Shown piece by piece: positions 28,001 through 41,500 of a stretch of DNA of 64,000 nt (positions are counted from its first letter, which is position 1; each line of letters starts with the position of its first letter). Made by a program: the position numbers and the translations under genes. Source of the DNA: Odiellus spinosus (lineage: Eukaryota; Arthropoda; Arachnida; Opiliones; Phalangiidae); the NCBI GenBank assembly GCA_963920705.1, contig OY987228.1, forward strand, positions 17,306,565-17,370,564. Reading direction: 5' to 3'. The notes beneath the pieces are model-generated. The model did not search any database, was not told where the DNA came from, and saw nothing but the letters and a program-made list of their open reading frames with translations.

Positions 28001-31000
28001 AATAATTGTCTTTACTTGTCTACCTTCGTTACGATTTCTCCGCCAGCTTAACTCCCAAAAGAATTAATACCCAAACTAGTATTTGTCCGTCAATAAAAAC
28101 TGAGACCCTGGTTAGTTTCTTTGAATAATAAAAAAAATAAAATTTTGTCCTCTCGAGACTTTTTCGTCTAAACTTCAATTAAACTTGTTTATTCTATAAA
28201 AACATCAGGGCGGAATGGAATTATTGATTTTGATTATTAGCTTAACAAAAGGTCGGAACCCATTTAATTTAATTATATAGAAGTTAAAATAACTTGAAAG
28301 TAAGGTACATTTAATAGGTCATAATGGCGTCACGTGATAAATGCATTATAGAAGCTATACACCGGTCTTCGTTCGACTTTTATTTCATACGCTAATGAAA
28401 TTTATTTCTAGAAAATTTCGCAATACGATAACAATAAAATTATTTCATTAATTTTTACTTTTGGAAAAGTTTTGCAACTAGAAAATGAAACCGAACACGA
28501 ACGTATGATTTTATATAAAGGTAATTTAAAAAGCTAACTCGAAACTAATTATATCACGTGATCAAAACACTACGTGTTCAAGTTAAGAGTTTATACTTAA
28601 TTATTTCTCCGATATTTTTTTTGTTCCGATTGCCAAAACCAGAAGCCGATGAAACCCTCCTTTGAAGTCTATTACTCGCTGGTCTTGTCTGGGTTAGTTT
28701 CAAAAAGCGCGATTCGTACGCCTCCTAACGGTAGATATTTTCGGAGCGGGAGTTCGTCGAGCGAATATCTCTAGCAGCCTTGGAGTTCGTCAAAAAAACG
28801 TCGTCGTTTGTGGAGAGAGAAAATTTCCAATTTTCCGTAGACAGGGGGTATGAAGTAGGACCCCTCCGATCTCGTAAAATCGCGAATTTTACCCATACAG
28901 AGAGGAGCGCTATATGAAACATTAGAGTAGTAAACTTCAAAGGAGTGTTTCATCGGCTTCTGTCATAAGTAACGATCTTAGAACTCGACATAACTGTACT
29001 TGATCAGAATTTCTTAATTTTTCTTTTAAAGAAGTAAATAGAATAACTGCGAATGCACAAAGAATAAAGCTATTGTAATTGTAATATTCTCTACAGTCTA
29101 ATTAGCATTGTTGCAAACGGTTGTATGATTACCTTCCTCGAATTGTTTCAATAAACGCGACGTAGATGGCGCGTAGTTCTCTAGTACCAAAGGGAAACCC
29201 GTTAACTATATACTTTAATACACTAATTTAGCGAAACCTTTGAAGTGTTATAGTAACTGGATCAAAATCGTTGGGTTAAAAATTATGTAACTTAATTCCT
29301 ATGGCCTCATCGTTCGCGAATAGATTATGCCAACAGCCACACTAAACAATTTTCTGGAAGACTAACTTTGGTTTACCCGAATAAAAAAAAAACATTTTTA
29401 CCCTCTTTACTATTCTTATACTAGTTTTTTAAGTAAGAGGCCTAAAACCCCAAATTAAACCCTAGATAGGCCCCGAGAAAAAGGGGAAAACACTTAGAGG
29501 AAAAAAGCTATGGTATCTTTAATAGTATCATATAGGAATATCCAAAAATAGTGTGTAATTTCCGTCACACGAATAGTTGAAAAGGTTTTAGAAAAATCTC
29601 CTTTTTTATTAAAAGAATGAGCGGAATGTCACTAAAAAACCTTCACCCCCTATATTACAATAAAAAAAATTTAAATTTAAGGCTTAAAAATCTGGAAAAA
29701 TTACTTTTCGGCGGTCATAGTCTCAATAATGCCTTAAATGACCAAAGGTTCCAATCAGACTTTTAAGGCAAGCCTATTTCTCGTCACCAGCGGGAGTTAG
29801 AACGATAGGGGTGGGATGAAGGTATGAAAGGGTATTTTAAATTTTCGCCATATTTTTAATATAGCCAGGGAGAGAACGAGTGGAGGAGAAATTGTGAGGA
29901 AAAGGGACGGCAGTTTTCAAAATTTCGTCATAGAAAGTCATAAAACTTAATACGGAAGGCAGTTAAGGAGGATATTAATACTCGGGAGTCGCCTTTAATA
30001 GGGTTCGCCTACCTAATTTTGAATAACTCGCTGATATTTTCCACCCTTTCCTTACCCACGCAGTTATAAGTTCTACCCTGTTCCAGTTTCCCCCGCTTTT
30101 ATACACTCTTCGGCGGTTTCTATACGTTCGCGTCGCGTAAGGCGTCCGGTCAGGTCGGGGCCCTCTCGGACGCGCTCGTCGAAAAGCGCGGGAAACGTTG
30201 GCGGTGGCGAACGGCAGCCAATGAAAATCGGCCGTCCGTCAACCGGGGAGTAATGCGCCTTCAATAAGGGTCTTTCTCGCGGGAACTATTAATACCACGT
30301 GTGCGCGCTCGAGGGGTCACCGTGCAGCCATAAGAACTCCCCCTCCCAGTCATCCTTTCTATCCCCTTCTCTATATTCCTAATACTTGTAAAACTTATCC
30401 CGAAGTAAGTAAGAAGAGCGAGAGAGAGAGAAGGTCTCTAAGCCTAGAAAAGGGTCATAATTATCCGTTCCCCACCGTAAGCCATCGAAAAGAGGCTATT
30501 CGAAAAGCCAACCCCCTTCCTCCCACTCTATCGTAGTTTTCTCTTTTTGAACGCTAACGCTTTTCTTTCTAGCGGCTCTAAAACCCGCGCTTGGGACGTC
30601 GAATTTTATAGAGAAACGCGATGACGGTCTGGACCGCTCGGTTCGGCTCTTTTTCTCCCCCATTACGGCACTTAAAAGTGAAATACGGCTCGTCTCACGT
30701 GCGTCTTTTGGCGCGCAACGATGCGCGCGCAAATGAAATTTTTCCTTAAAACTAGAAGCGAAAAAGTGGGGTCCCGAATACCCCGAACATCGCGGGGAAG
30801 AAGAACTCGTAAGAGAAGAATAAATTTAAGACTCATCGAAGCAAGGATAAAACCCCCTTTTTCTCTCTCTCCTATAGTTTTCTCTTACACACATACATAT
30901 ATATACCATTCCCCCTCCCCCCCCCCCGCGACGGACCTTATCGCCAGCTTATTTTCTATTCTTTCCCGTATTACTGACCCCGTACCATTTCCCTCTCCCA

Positions 31001-34000
31001 TAATCTTGGTTCTTTTAGCTCAAATCCTATATATAGTTTTAGCTAGGGGCCAATAGCCAGAGAAGCTGTTGAGCGTGGCCGGGCAGGAGACCACCCGCTC
31101 TATCTTTCTTCATTTTTCTATAGTTTTCCGAAGATAGCCGGGTCAACTAAAATCGTTAATTTTAACGGGCCATGCTAAAAAGAGTTTTAATTTATCCCAT
31201 AGGATATCCTTAAATAATAAAAAAGTTCGCGTTAGAAAATTAATTTAGATTCTTAGATATTGGAGCTTATAAGTCCCCGTGCGAGGGATAAAGGACTGAA
31301 GATTCATTACCAAAATAAAATGTAAAAATCAAAAGATATTATATGTTAAAGTATAATGAAATTCGAATAAGAATTTCTTAAGTTAAAAAGCGCTTAATCT
31401 AATTAAAATCAATTTTTAGTAGTCCTAAATTTAATAATTTGCAAAAAACCCCTGTAGAAGTGTTCTAACCGCACGGAGATATGCTTTACACGTCAGCTAC
31501 CCTTTAGGGGCGGTGATAAAAAGCTCGTTTTTTACAACCGAAGGATAAATGAGAATCTAGTTTCAACTAACTCTTTCGAATAGTGCTGACAAAACGTCCA
31601 AGTTGAACACGAAACAGACTCGTAAGGGGGAGGGAATCCGGGGAAAAATATAGTTTTGGAGAGAAAAACCAATAGTTAAGCTTATAATTCATAGAAACAC
31701 GTGGCGACTAAAGCTTCGAGTGAGAGAAAAGTCAACAGTACATACGCGATCCAAGCCCCGCGGAAAACTTTTAGCTTAACAAGAAATACGAGCATTTAGG
31801 CTTAAAGGGGGTGGAAAGAGTGGACATAAACCAAGAAGAGACAAGCCTTATAAAACGGCAGGCAAGTCAGTCAGTCATAATTACTCTAATTGTCGCTTGT
31901 AAAAGGTCCTGGAAGAGGGGAAGTCTAGTAAAACACGCCTCGTTCAACCACCGTTGCACCAAAAACTCTATAGGTCCTACGTAGGTAGCGCTCGCTAGAA
32001 AAACCTCGTAATACGAAGTTAGCTCCCCTCATAAACGCCTTCCTATTGAAAACCCGTGGCCGTAACACGCGAGGCGATAACAGCACGGAATTGTCCACTT
32101 TTTTATACGTATATATTTAACACCTATCCCTCCCCGTGTTCGTATATACTTCCAGCCTCGTATCAGTTGACCCTTACTCGATGCGAGAAACCTAACACCT
32201 TTAAGCTTTGACTTTAGTACCACGCGATGTGAGAAATAAAACTGGGGAAATTATCAGAGTCCCTATCTATGTGGTATGTTGAAAAAGCTGGAAACGTTCA
32301 CTTCATTGTGGCGTTTAATACACACGTATAAATACGTCTTTAGACCGTTCGTCGCTAAAAGGACACGCGTTTATACACAACTAGCCCCCCCCCCCCTTCT
32401 CTTTCCGCTCCCGTACCAAATTCTCTAAAACCCATATCCGTATATATATACGCGAACTTCGTTCGGTAAATACTTGGGGGACTGCTATTCGTCCAATTAA
32501 AAGAACTTATCCCTCTTCCGCCTCCTCCCTTTATTCCTACGTTTATCCCTTAGCAAAAAGGCCGGGTGAACGATATAAAAGACAACATTTTGTCGCTACT
32601 AAGTTCAGAGACGCGTGGCCACGCGGGGTGGAAGGAGAGAACGAAACGAATTAGCAGCTTGCATCTAAATAAACTGGGACGCTAGGCGGCGATCTGCATT
32701 AGCTTTGCATAATTTAGGCTGACATTCATTTACTAAATGAGCTGACCATTTATTTTGTAAGCCCAGTACGATGTTACGGGGGGGAGGGGGTTGGATTTAA
32801 GCTAGAGAAGACCCAGGCGATAAGAAGACACGGACTTAAAGAGTCAGAAAACAGACGGTTTTGTCCTTATCCCCTCCTTTTCCAGTTTTCTCTTTCTGAA
32901 AGAAAGATTTCTGTTAAATACCCTTTTATAATTAGCCAGAAAATACTAAGAGACACATTGGGGGCTAGAAGAGAGTACATTCAAAAACGCCCTCTATATA
33001 CCGGAAAAACCCTGTTCATTTTTCTCCTAGTTAACCGGGCGGCAAAGAGCGGAGAGTATATAACCAATTAAAGAGTCTCGGGGTTTTAAACTATCCACGT
33101 TTCGTATGGCACACATATCGCGTCTCTTCTTATATCGCCTGATAACTAAAGCCCCGGCTCCCGGTTGCCCGGAGTAATTTGGGTATTCGAAGCGTTGCTC
33201 TAGGCTTTCTTCGTTTACAGTAAGATGGGTATTCGTTGCGTCGCTCTAGGCTTTCTTCGTTTACAGTAAGATGATATTCCCCAAGGAGCGACTAAAGTTA
33301 AGCGAGGATGAAAGGCATCGGTTGGAGGGATGGAAGGGGCAAAACGGAGAAAACATCTCATTCCTAATAGAGTCTTATTTAATATATAATAGCGAGCCGA
33401 AAGAAGACAGCCTGGTGAATTTAAATAAAACGGATAAAGACTCGAAAGGCACGCGGCTAGTCGTTAGGCTGAAAAGTATTTCTGGAGTTTCTTAAGAATT
33501 AAGAGATCTATCTTATCCCTAAATAAGTTCGGACACGGCTCACGTCTCCCTCGAATATATTACCGGCGTTCTACAGGGTGTTTAAAATATAGTAAAGAAT
33601 TTAATAGTTTATAAACTATATAATTCTAGCAAAAAAGTAAAAAAATATGATATCATTAAATTTTTCAACTAAAACTAAAACATTCTGGATATCCTTTCAA
33701 CAGATTGTCGATGGTCCGAATTAACGTAACACCCTGTACGTAAAAACTGCGCCATAAAAAGGTATAGTGAGATTCTACCGCGAATTCAAAAGCCAAATCA
33801 AGCTAAAGAAGGGGGATCACAGGCGAAAGAGTTAGAATTTAAGGAGAGGAAAGGGTTATATACTATAAACTGTATACGGGAGCGAGAGGAAGGGTATATA
33901 GAAAACGAGGCTTAAGGTTTGGAAAGAAGGCAGTTATGCATGGGGGAAGCAATTCGAGACGGTGCCACTCGTTGAATAATTTTAATTACACAGCAAACAT

Positions 34001-35459
34001 AAATCTATAGACGACGCGTTTCGTGTCACCGAAACTCCAGGGCCGTTAAGAGCGAGGATCGAGGCTCCGTAACGTATATATTTTACCCCGGCGAAACTGT
34101 AACTTCGGCCTCACTTAATTACCGAAGAAGGCGGCAAAACGGTTGTCGCGAAAGAGAGAGAGTAACTGAGCTATAAGGGGGTGGGTGGAATACGTTTATA
34201 CAATACACTCGCCGTTTGTGCATGCCAAAGGAAAAGGTGTAAGGGATATTATGCGGGAGGAAGGGAGAAAGAATGATCCCCCAACCCCAGTTATAAGGGA
34301 CAAGTAGCTCGACACCCCCGCCAACGCCGAGCGCGCGGCCAAAAACTATGGGCAATAAAAAAGGGCGGACCTGAGGGTGGACGTTAAAGGTACTTGAGGA
34401 TGAAATGCCGAGGACGACCTGTCACTAGGGATTCCGGAAACCCTACATATATATATATATATAGAGAGAAAGAGAGAGATAGAGAGACATAGTCAGGAGG
34501 TAGGTAGGCTCGCGAAGCTTCTTGGAGGTACGGAGAATGAGAGAGAAAAAAAAAAGAATATTCCAGGAAAAAAACAATTTGAGTTCCCTGAAATATAGCC
34601 CCCGACTTTGTATTAACCCGAAACAAGGAAATACAAATTTTCCTAGAGGAAAGTTTAGCGGGGGGGGGGGGTGTATATACCCGTCGCGCCGTTATTGCCA
34701 CGAGCAGACACCAAAAACTGAATACATTAAGATTCGGACACCTAATTTAGTCAAATGGCCCGAAAGAGTCGTATAAGGAGAGGGGGGGGGGGTAGTAGTT
34801 TGAAGGCCCAAAATGAAGGAGGAAAAAGGCACCAACCACCCTCTCTTCCTACACTTCTTTCTATCGAAAGGAGGCCTGAAACCGAGCAAAAGAGAAACCT
34901 GGGCTAACAGCTCGCTATCATTAAAATAATATAGTGGTGAAGAAAAAGAACCGAGAAGCTCGAATAAAGAAGGGAAGAGCTTAGGGGGCGTAAAAGGCCA
35001 GCAAAAAGCGTATATATATAATCTAATACAATGTATTTAGTATCGCGTAATTCCGTAAGGTGTCGCCTTTTTTAACTGGAACCTTGGGAAATACGGAGAG
35101 GTTTCTAGTATAGTTCGGCCCAAAATTATATTGGACTCAAAGATTTAAAGGCCGTAACATTTTACCCCTTTTCCCACATTTTCTATTTAAATTTCCCGGA
35201 AAAATTGGGTTTTTTTTACTTTGGAGAAACTAGAAGGGTGAGAAAATGGGTAGGCAGTACAGTAACTTATTAAAATAAATTTCGACAGTCGGCGGGATTA
35301 GCCTGGAATTGGAATCTTAGAAAAGCCTATATGAATCTTGTCTTTATGAAAGCGAGACGATTTTCTTTAACTCTAAATGGGATGCACTAGCTTCTAAATC
35401 TTTTCTGGTTTAATTTGGAGCTTTTTCATTTCAACTATATTGTATAGCTTCTTTTTTTC

Positions 35460-35525
<66 letters not shown>

Positions 35526-38500
35526 GTATAATTGTCTTCGCGAGATTTTTAGTTTGGAAAAGTAGATACTTGCTGACATCTGAGATATTTATTTTAGTCC
35601 TATAAAAATAATATTCTCTTGATTTTTCCATCAAGAATTGTAAACAAGGTAGATTAAAGGGAAAGCTCAAGATAAAAAAATATTAAATTTATTTTGGTCC
35701 ACGAGGACTTCTAATGGTGAAGAATAAAAACATATGGATGACAATTAACGGGCTTTGAGAGGCGCGGTATTAGGCATTCATATTTCAATTATCTTTGCTA
35801 CTATTGTGGTGATTCGAACGGCTTATATTTTTGGCTCTATATTTACGTATAGGACACACTCTCCGAATTATAGTGAACACCTAAATTCAGCCTAAATTGA
35901 TCTCAATCAATTTGAACAAAATTTATCGGGTCACCTAGAGGTGAAGTCAATATATTTCCAATTTTAAAAAATATGAATAATGGATTAGAGTTTTCCTTTA
36001 AAGGTGTAGAGCATCTCAAAGCTTGCATTGGTAAAAATGACACTATCTATACATTATCTATAGAAAAGCGTCAACTACATATAGGCTTAAAAAATAATCA
36101 ATATATTTCATTAGGGTCGAAAAACATTGGGGATAAAATAGAACGACTATTAGTTTTCCCTCTCGAATAGAGGAGAGAAAACTTATTCATTTATTAACAT
36201 TAAGTTATAGGCGCTTTTCCCGTACGCGACAATCTCTAGATATATATAGGCGTATAGGTATAGAAGCTTCTAAAGAAGTCGTTCTAATCAAACCCTAGGT
36301 TCTCGCATGTCGCGATCTATAAAACCCGGTCGAGTTGTCACGAGGCTGGACATTAGCTATTCCGCAAAAATTCGATCACCTTTCTCCACCCCCTTTGTTC
36401 AAACGAGAGTCGCCGTACGTCGAACATGCTCGAACTCTTAAAGGGAAAGTAAACCGCGGACAAAACATCTCTGAAATGTAAAGTTGCTTAGAATTTTAGG
36501 GCTTTAAGGTTCAATCCCTGACGTAAAATCCCGCGAATTTTGACCAAAATATGTCCTATCCTCTAAAGCAAACAAAAGCAAAAGTAGGCTGCCTATTCTT
36601 TATGGTCAAAAATGCTCCCAATTAGACCAAATATAACAAACAATAGCGGAACCATGACATCTTCCTATATTTGAAGATTTTGTTTCCCCATTGGGTAAAG
36701 CAGATTCATTTTGTGTTACTCTATGGGAGCATATTGAAATTAAAAGTGAAACCAATGGTGCACTAAAAGTAAAAACAGGCTAAGGAATTTTATCAATTTG
36801 GCGATTTTGGCGCGAAATTCTAGAAGAATCGAATTGATTGAGTGTTTTAACGTTTCATTTCCCCTTTAAATATTATCGATTCATTTCTAGTTTCGAAAGA
36901 AACAAAAAATATAAAAAAAAATGAAATAATACAAGGAATAAAAGGGAATAATTTTCTCCGCACACTGTTTACTAACGCGAAAATTCGGTCTAATAACGCG
37001 ATACAAGTTCGATAAAATAATAAAACAAAAATGTATGAACTGCGGAACGGGTATAGAAATAAGAATTAATCTATATAGGCGATAAAATAGTCCAGGATGA
37101 TTAGAATAAGAGCCCGGGGGGCTGAAAGTTAGACGCGCGCGACGCGTTATATGCCACCAACGAACTATAAATATAGGAAAAAACGACCCTTTAGGCGCAA
37201 TCGTTTACAAACTGTATATATATGTATAGAGAGAGAAACGAAAAAAGAAAGAAGAAGAATTACAACTACAGAAGCCAGTTACGGTAGCTTTGTTTTGCGC
37301 CAAATAATCATTTAACATGCGAGGCACGTTGACTTCTATCGTAACTGCCTCGAAATAACTAGGGTTGGTGCGGGACGGACAAGGGGGTATAAGGAGAAAA
37401 TAGGTGGCTAGTAACTACTCACGCTATAACAAACGGCACTTTATAGGATATCCAATAGTACTCGGGAACGGGGGGGATGAACCAATAGGGGAAGGGCTAG
37501 AAATGGTACGTTATATATTTCTCCTAGTTAGGGACAGAATTAATCAGGGATTCGTGCGCGTTTAAAAGGAGTCATAAACAAGTTATTGAAGTTGAAAGAA
37601 TAACTACCGGTAGGGGGCGATTATATCTATAGATTATATGATTATAATTATTATTATTATACGAGGTTCTTAAACTTTTCTTCGTTTAATTAAAATTATA
37701 TCCGAGGGAAATAGAGCAAAGATAATAGTCCTGGTGGCGTACTTAAATTGATTTTATATAAGCTTACAAAATTTTGGCTTTAAAGAAAAAGAGGTGGGTT
37801 AGAGTTACATTTTCTATAAAAAAACTGAAGCTAAAATGGTTAGAGGGAATTTTTTTATTTATATATAATATTTTGCAAAAATAATAAGAAAAAACTAGGT
37901 AATTTCATGAAATTGGGGTAAGGTTTGCAGATTTGATTTTGAAAAATAATTTGGGTTTGTGTGAAAGTTGGGCAAACTATGTGATTTCATGAAACTAATT
38001 GGTTAAGGCAATTTAGTATGTTGGGTAAATTTGACTTACTAAAAAAATTAGGTAAACTATAGGATGGATTTGGCAGCTATATACCTTCCAACAATAATAA
38101 TATAAATAATCTCACTCACAAGCGTAGTTAAAAGTCTTTGATATTTAGTATGTTTTTCATTAAAAAATAAAGTAACCTTAATTTCATAACCTCTTTAAAA
38201 CAAACAGAAAAGTTGATATTGCATGGTTACACCCGTTCAATTCAAACATAATAATCACTATATATCGTGTAATAGAAATATTTACGAGACAAAGAACTAT
38301 AGGCGGACAATCCATTACATTTCTGATGGAATCTAGTGGTGCTGGACATTGAATGAAAATTATTAATATTAAAAAAAAATGCTTATAGAAAAGGGTACTA
38401 TCGTTTCAACCCCTTCGTTTCTCTATCGGTAATTCGGAGACCCACCCATCGCATAGTGACACGACGCGTTTTCCATATTTCATTAATCCCTCTCAGTCAG

Positions 38501-41500
38501 TCAGTGAGGCTTCGTAGTCTCAATTCCCCAGCAGTTCCGACGTATTTTTACATTTATACATTAAGTTTTACAGAGCGATGGGGGGAAGTTATCATGCACT
38601 TTAAGAATCAGGTAAAATGTTCAATACATTCGAAGCTAAATACCTTTATTTTTCTATCATACGGTGTCTTATAGATAAGGGTGGATTGTATCATTCATAC
38701 GTGTTGATATTACCAACAGAGTGAGAGTGGTAAAAGGGGTGTCTGTGCACTGGCATCGAAAAAGGTGAGGTGGAGGGGAGGGGAGCGAATTAAGGGTTAG
38801 GGTATGGAATATTTTAATACGAGCTTGCCATGCTATTGGGAGTTGATAGTAGATCTAAAGGGGGCCTCTATCGATTTGGCAAACGAAAGGGGTTCCTACG
38901 TCTAAACTTCAAAAAATAATCGATTGCCATCACGAAACCGAAGGGTTTTAGGCCCTACGTAACAATCTAAGAATGTAACTAAAATTATCGTAGTTATAAC
39001 CGTATTTTGACTACTAAATCGGCTACATTCCTAGGCTGTCACTGAATGTAGCGTTACTAGTGTAGGGTATATAGGTTAGAGTCGCCCCTTAACCACCCCA
39101 AGGGAGAAATAAGCCTCCCGATCCCTATATAGCTCTGTTCCGAATTGGAAAACTCCTATGGATTTCAGCCGATATATAGTTATAGATGACTCATGCTAGG
39201 CGGGGTGCCTAGCGCGTATTGGAGTCACGTACTGGCTTAATAGCGAATAACGACATTAAATAGCGACCCCCCTTCGTATAAAACCTCTTTCTACATCCAC
39301 CCTTTCATTCTTTCATTCTATTTCCGACAAAAACCCATACATTGTTCCCCTAAAAAAATGAAAGAGTTCGACACTTTTTAGACAAGCCAATATTAGCTCA
39401 CTTTCTATCTGACTAAAACATTCAAACAAGCGCCAATTGTTATTTCATGAAGTTTAAAATTTGGGTTTTATCTCAAAATTATCTTATTGAATCATTTAAG
39501 TAGATTTTACCAGGTTTAAATCATGTGTATTGTTTAAAATTCAAAAAAGTATTAAACAAATCAATTGGATAAAAAAAAAACGCCTAGATTTCGCTTAAAA
39601 ATAGGTTAAGATAGATGAAGTTACGACTGACTTAATTCTGAAAACTTCGAAGATAGTTCCTTATAGATAATTCGTTCACGTTGCTATTTCATCGCCTGTT
39701 ACAGATGTTTTGCGCCTGAAAGATAACTTCTCGAAAAGCATCGAAGTGTTTAGCGAAGTTACGTATTCAGGCGTAAATACAACATAAGGAAATGTGTTCA
39801 AATTAAGAAATTTAATTGGCGGAAACTAAATATGTATAATACATTAACACGACATCAACGTATCTAACAACGTACGGATGTTTAACTCTTCTCTCATTGA
39901 CTTTTAAGAATTTTCACAATTCTATATGCAAGTAAGGTTTAGAATGTATTTGCCACCACGCTCTTGAATAGTTGAATGGTTTTCTTACAACACATCTAGT
40001 ATACGATTTAACCCACGTATAATTCAAAAGGATCCGAATCTCAATGAATATTGAAAACATGACAGTTTTACAACTCATTCTCCTCCCAATTCATTTTTCT
40101 ACATAACTAAAAATTAAGTTTAATTGGCATTTACGACAGGAGAAAACAAAAATGAAAATGAACTAATTTCCTTTCTAATTCCAGTCGCGAGTCGCGTTGC
40201 GTCGCTATAAGAAACATCTAGATCCTTTTTGGTTAAACAACTCACGTGGTAAATAAAAATTAAAAGAACCGTTCGTTTAATTACTACACGAGTCTCGCGT
40301 ACGTTCGACTATAATTAACTCTTAAAAGTTAAGTACAATTGCCAAAACCTAAATTGCGACGACTAAATTATTATAGAACGGATACGAGCCCTTACGCCCG
40401 ATGTATATAGCCCCTACTTTTTCTTTCTTACCCCTCAGAATAAAAAAAATATATATATTTTCTTCTTAGGAGAACCGGACAGATCGTAATGGTAATAACA
40501 ATTAAATAAAACCTTTTCTTTTTATTCGGGCTTCTAACTTTAAGCCTAGTTTCTTATTTCTTAACTGCGGTTATAAGTTTTGTTCTTTGTAAGCCATAAC
40601 TTATTCGTCTAAACGAATTGATTCTACTTTCATCTGAAACGCTACGCGCTCAAGCGATAAATTGTTCCCAAGTTATATATAATATCGTTATTAGTGAAAT
40701 AAAAAAATATAATCAAGACGCTATTAAGGCGAGCTTTTTAACGAATCAGGAAAGTTATGGGAGCGTTTTGAGAAAGGTATAGTTGCCGAGAGAATTCAAG
40801 AAACAATTAAAAACTAATTTGGTTTTCCCGAGAGAATATTAAAAGTGCATAAGAGAGGGTAGGAAAAATTTGTACAAATTAATTAGGAGCTATTTGTCGA
40901 GGACTTTTGGTCATTTAAAAATACGAATTCATAATAATCGTCGAGGGAAAGACCATTAAAATTTTAAACTTTTAACGAGACTTTGCACGTGTGTGCCAAA
41001 ATTAAAACAGTCGCGCCACGATGCTCGCTCGACGAATTATTAAGGAAGTTAACGAAACGAAAATTGCAATCAAATTAGAATTTTTAATTGAATTTAATTT
41101 ATTTCGTTTATAAATTTGTTAAACCTAAAACGTTCCGCGGGCTAAATTAGAATTTTTCTTATCATCAAATTAAGATGAAATTTTTACGACTGTACAATAA
41201 CTGGTAAAATAAATATTTATTAAAAAAAAAAAAAAAAAAAACATTATATATATTCAGGAAAAATAGCTTTCTTTTTCGTTTAAAGGGATACTAGACTCTT
41301 GAAATTAGCTATTTTTAATCGATTTAGATTTAATATATTATCAGAAAGTCGCCAAAGGTTTGTGGTAATTCGCTGTTAAATATTAAATTAGGCGAGACGA
41401 AATTTCAAAAGGACTTAAATGTTGATGTCAATTAAAATGGGACGTTAAATGAAATTGGCATCAGGAACTCGCTTTTCTCGAGAATTTCAGTCTAAACTTT

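Noticed and set aside
35394-35670. Poly-Leu and poly-Ile open frames
   Set aside because: Pure translation of the AAT microsatellite.
36505-36525. GGTTCAATCCCTGAC as a tRNA T-arm
   Set aside because: No matching acceptor, D-arm or anticodon arm can be drawn around it.
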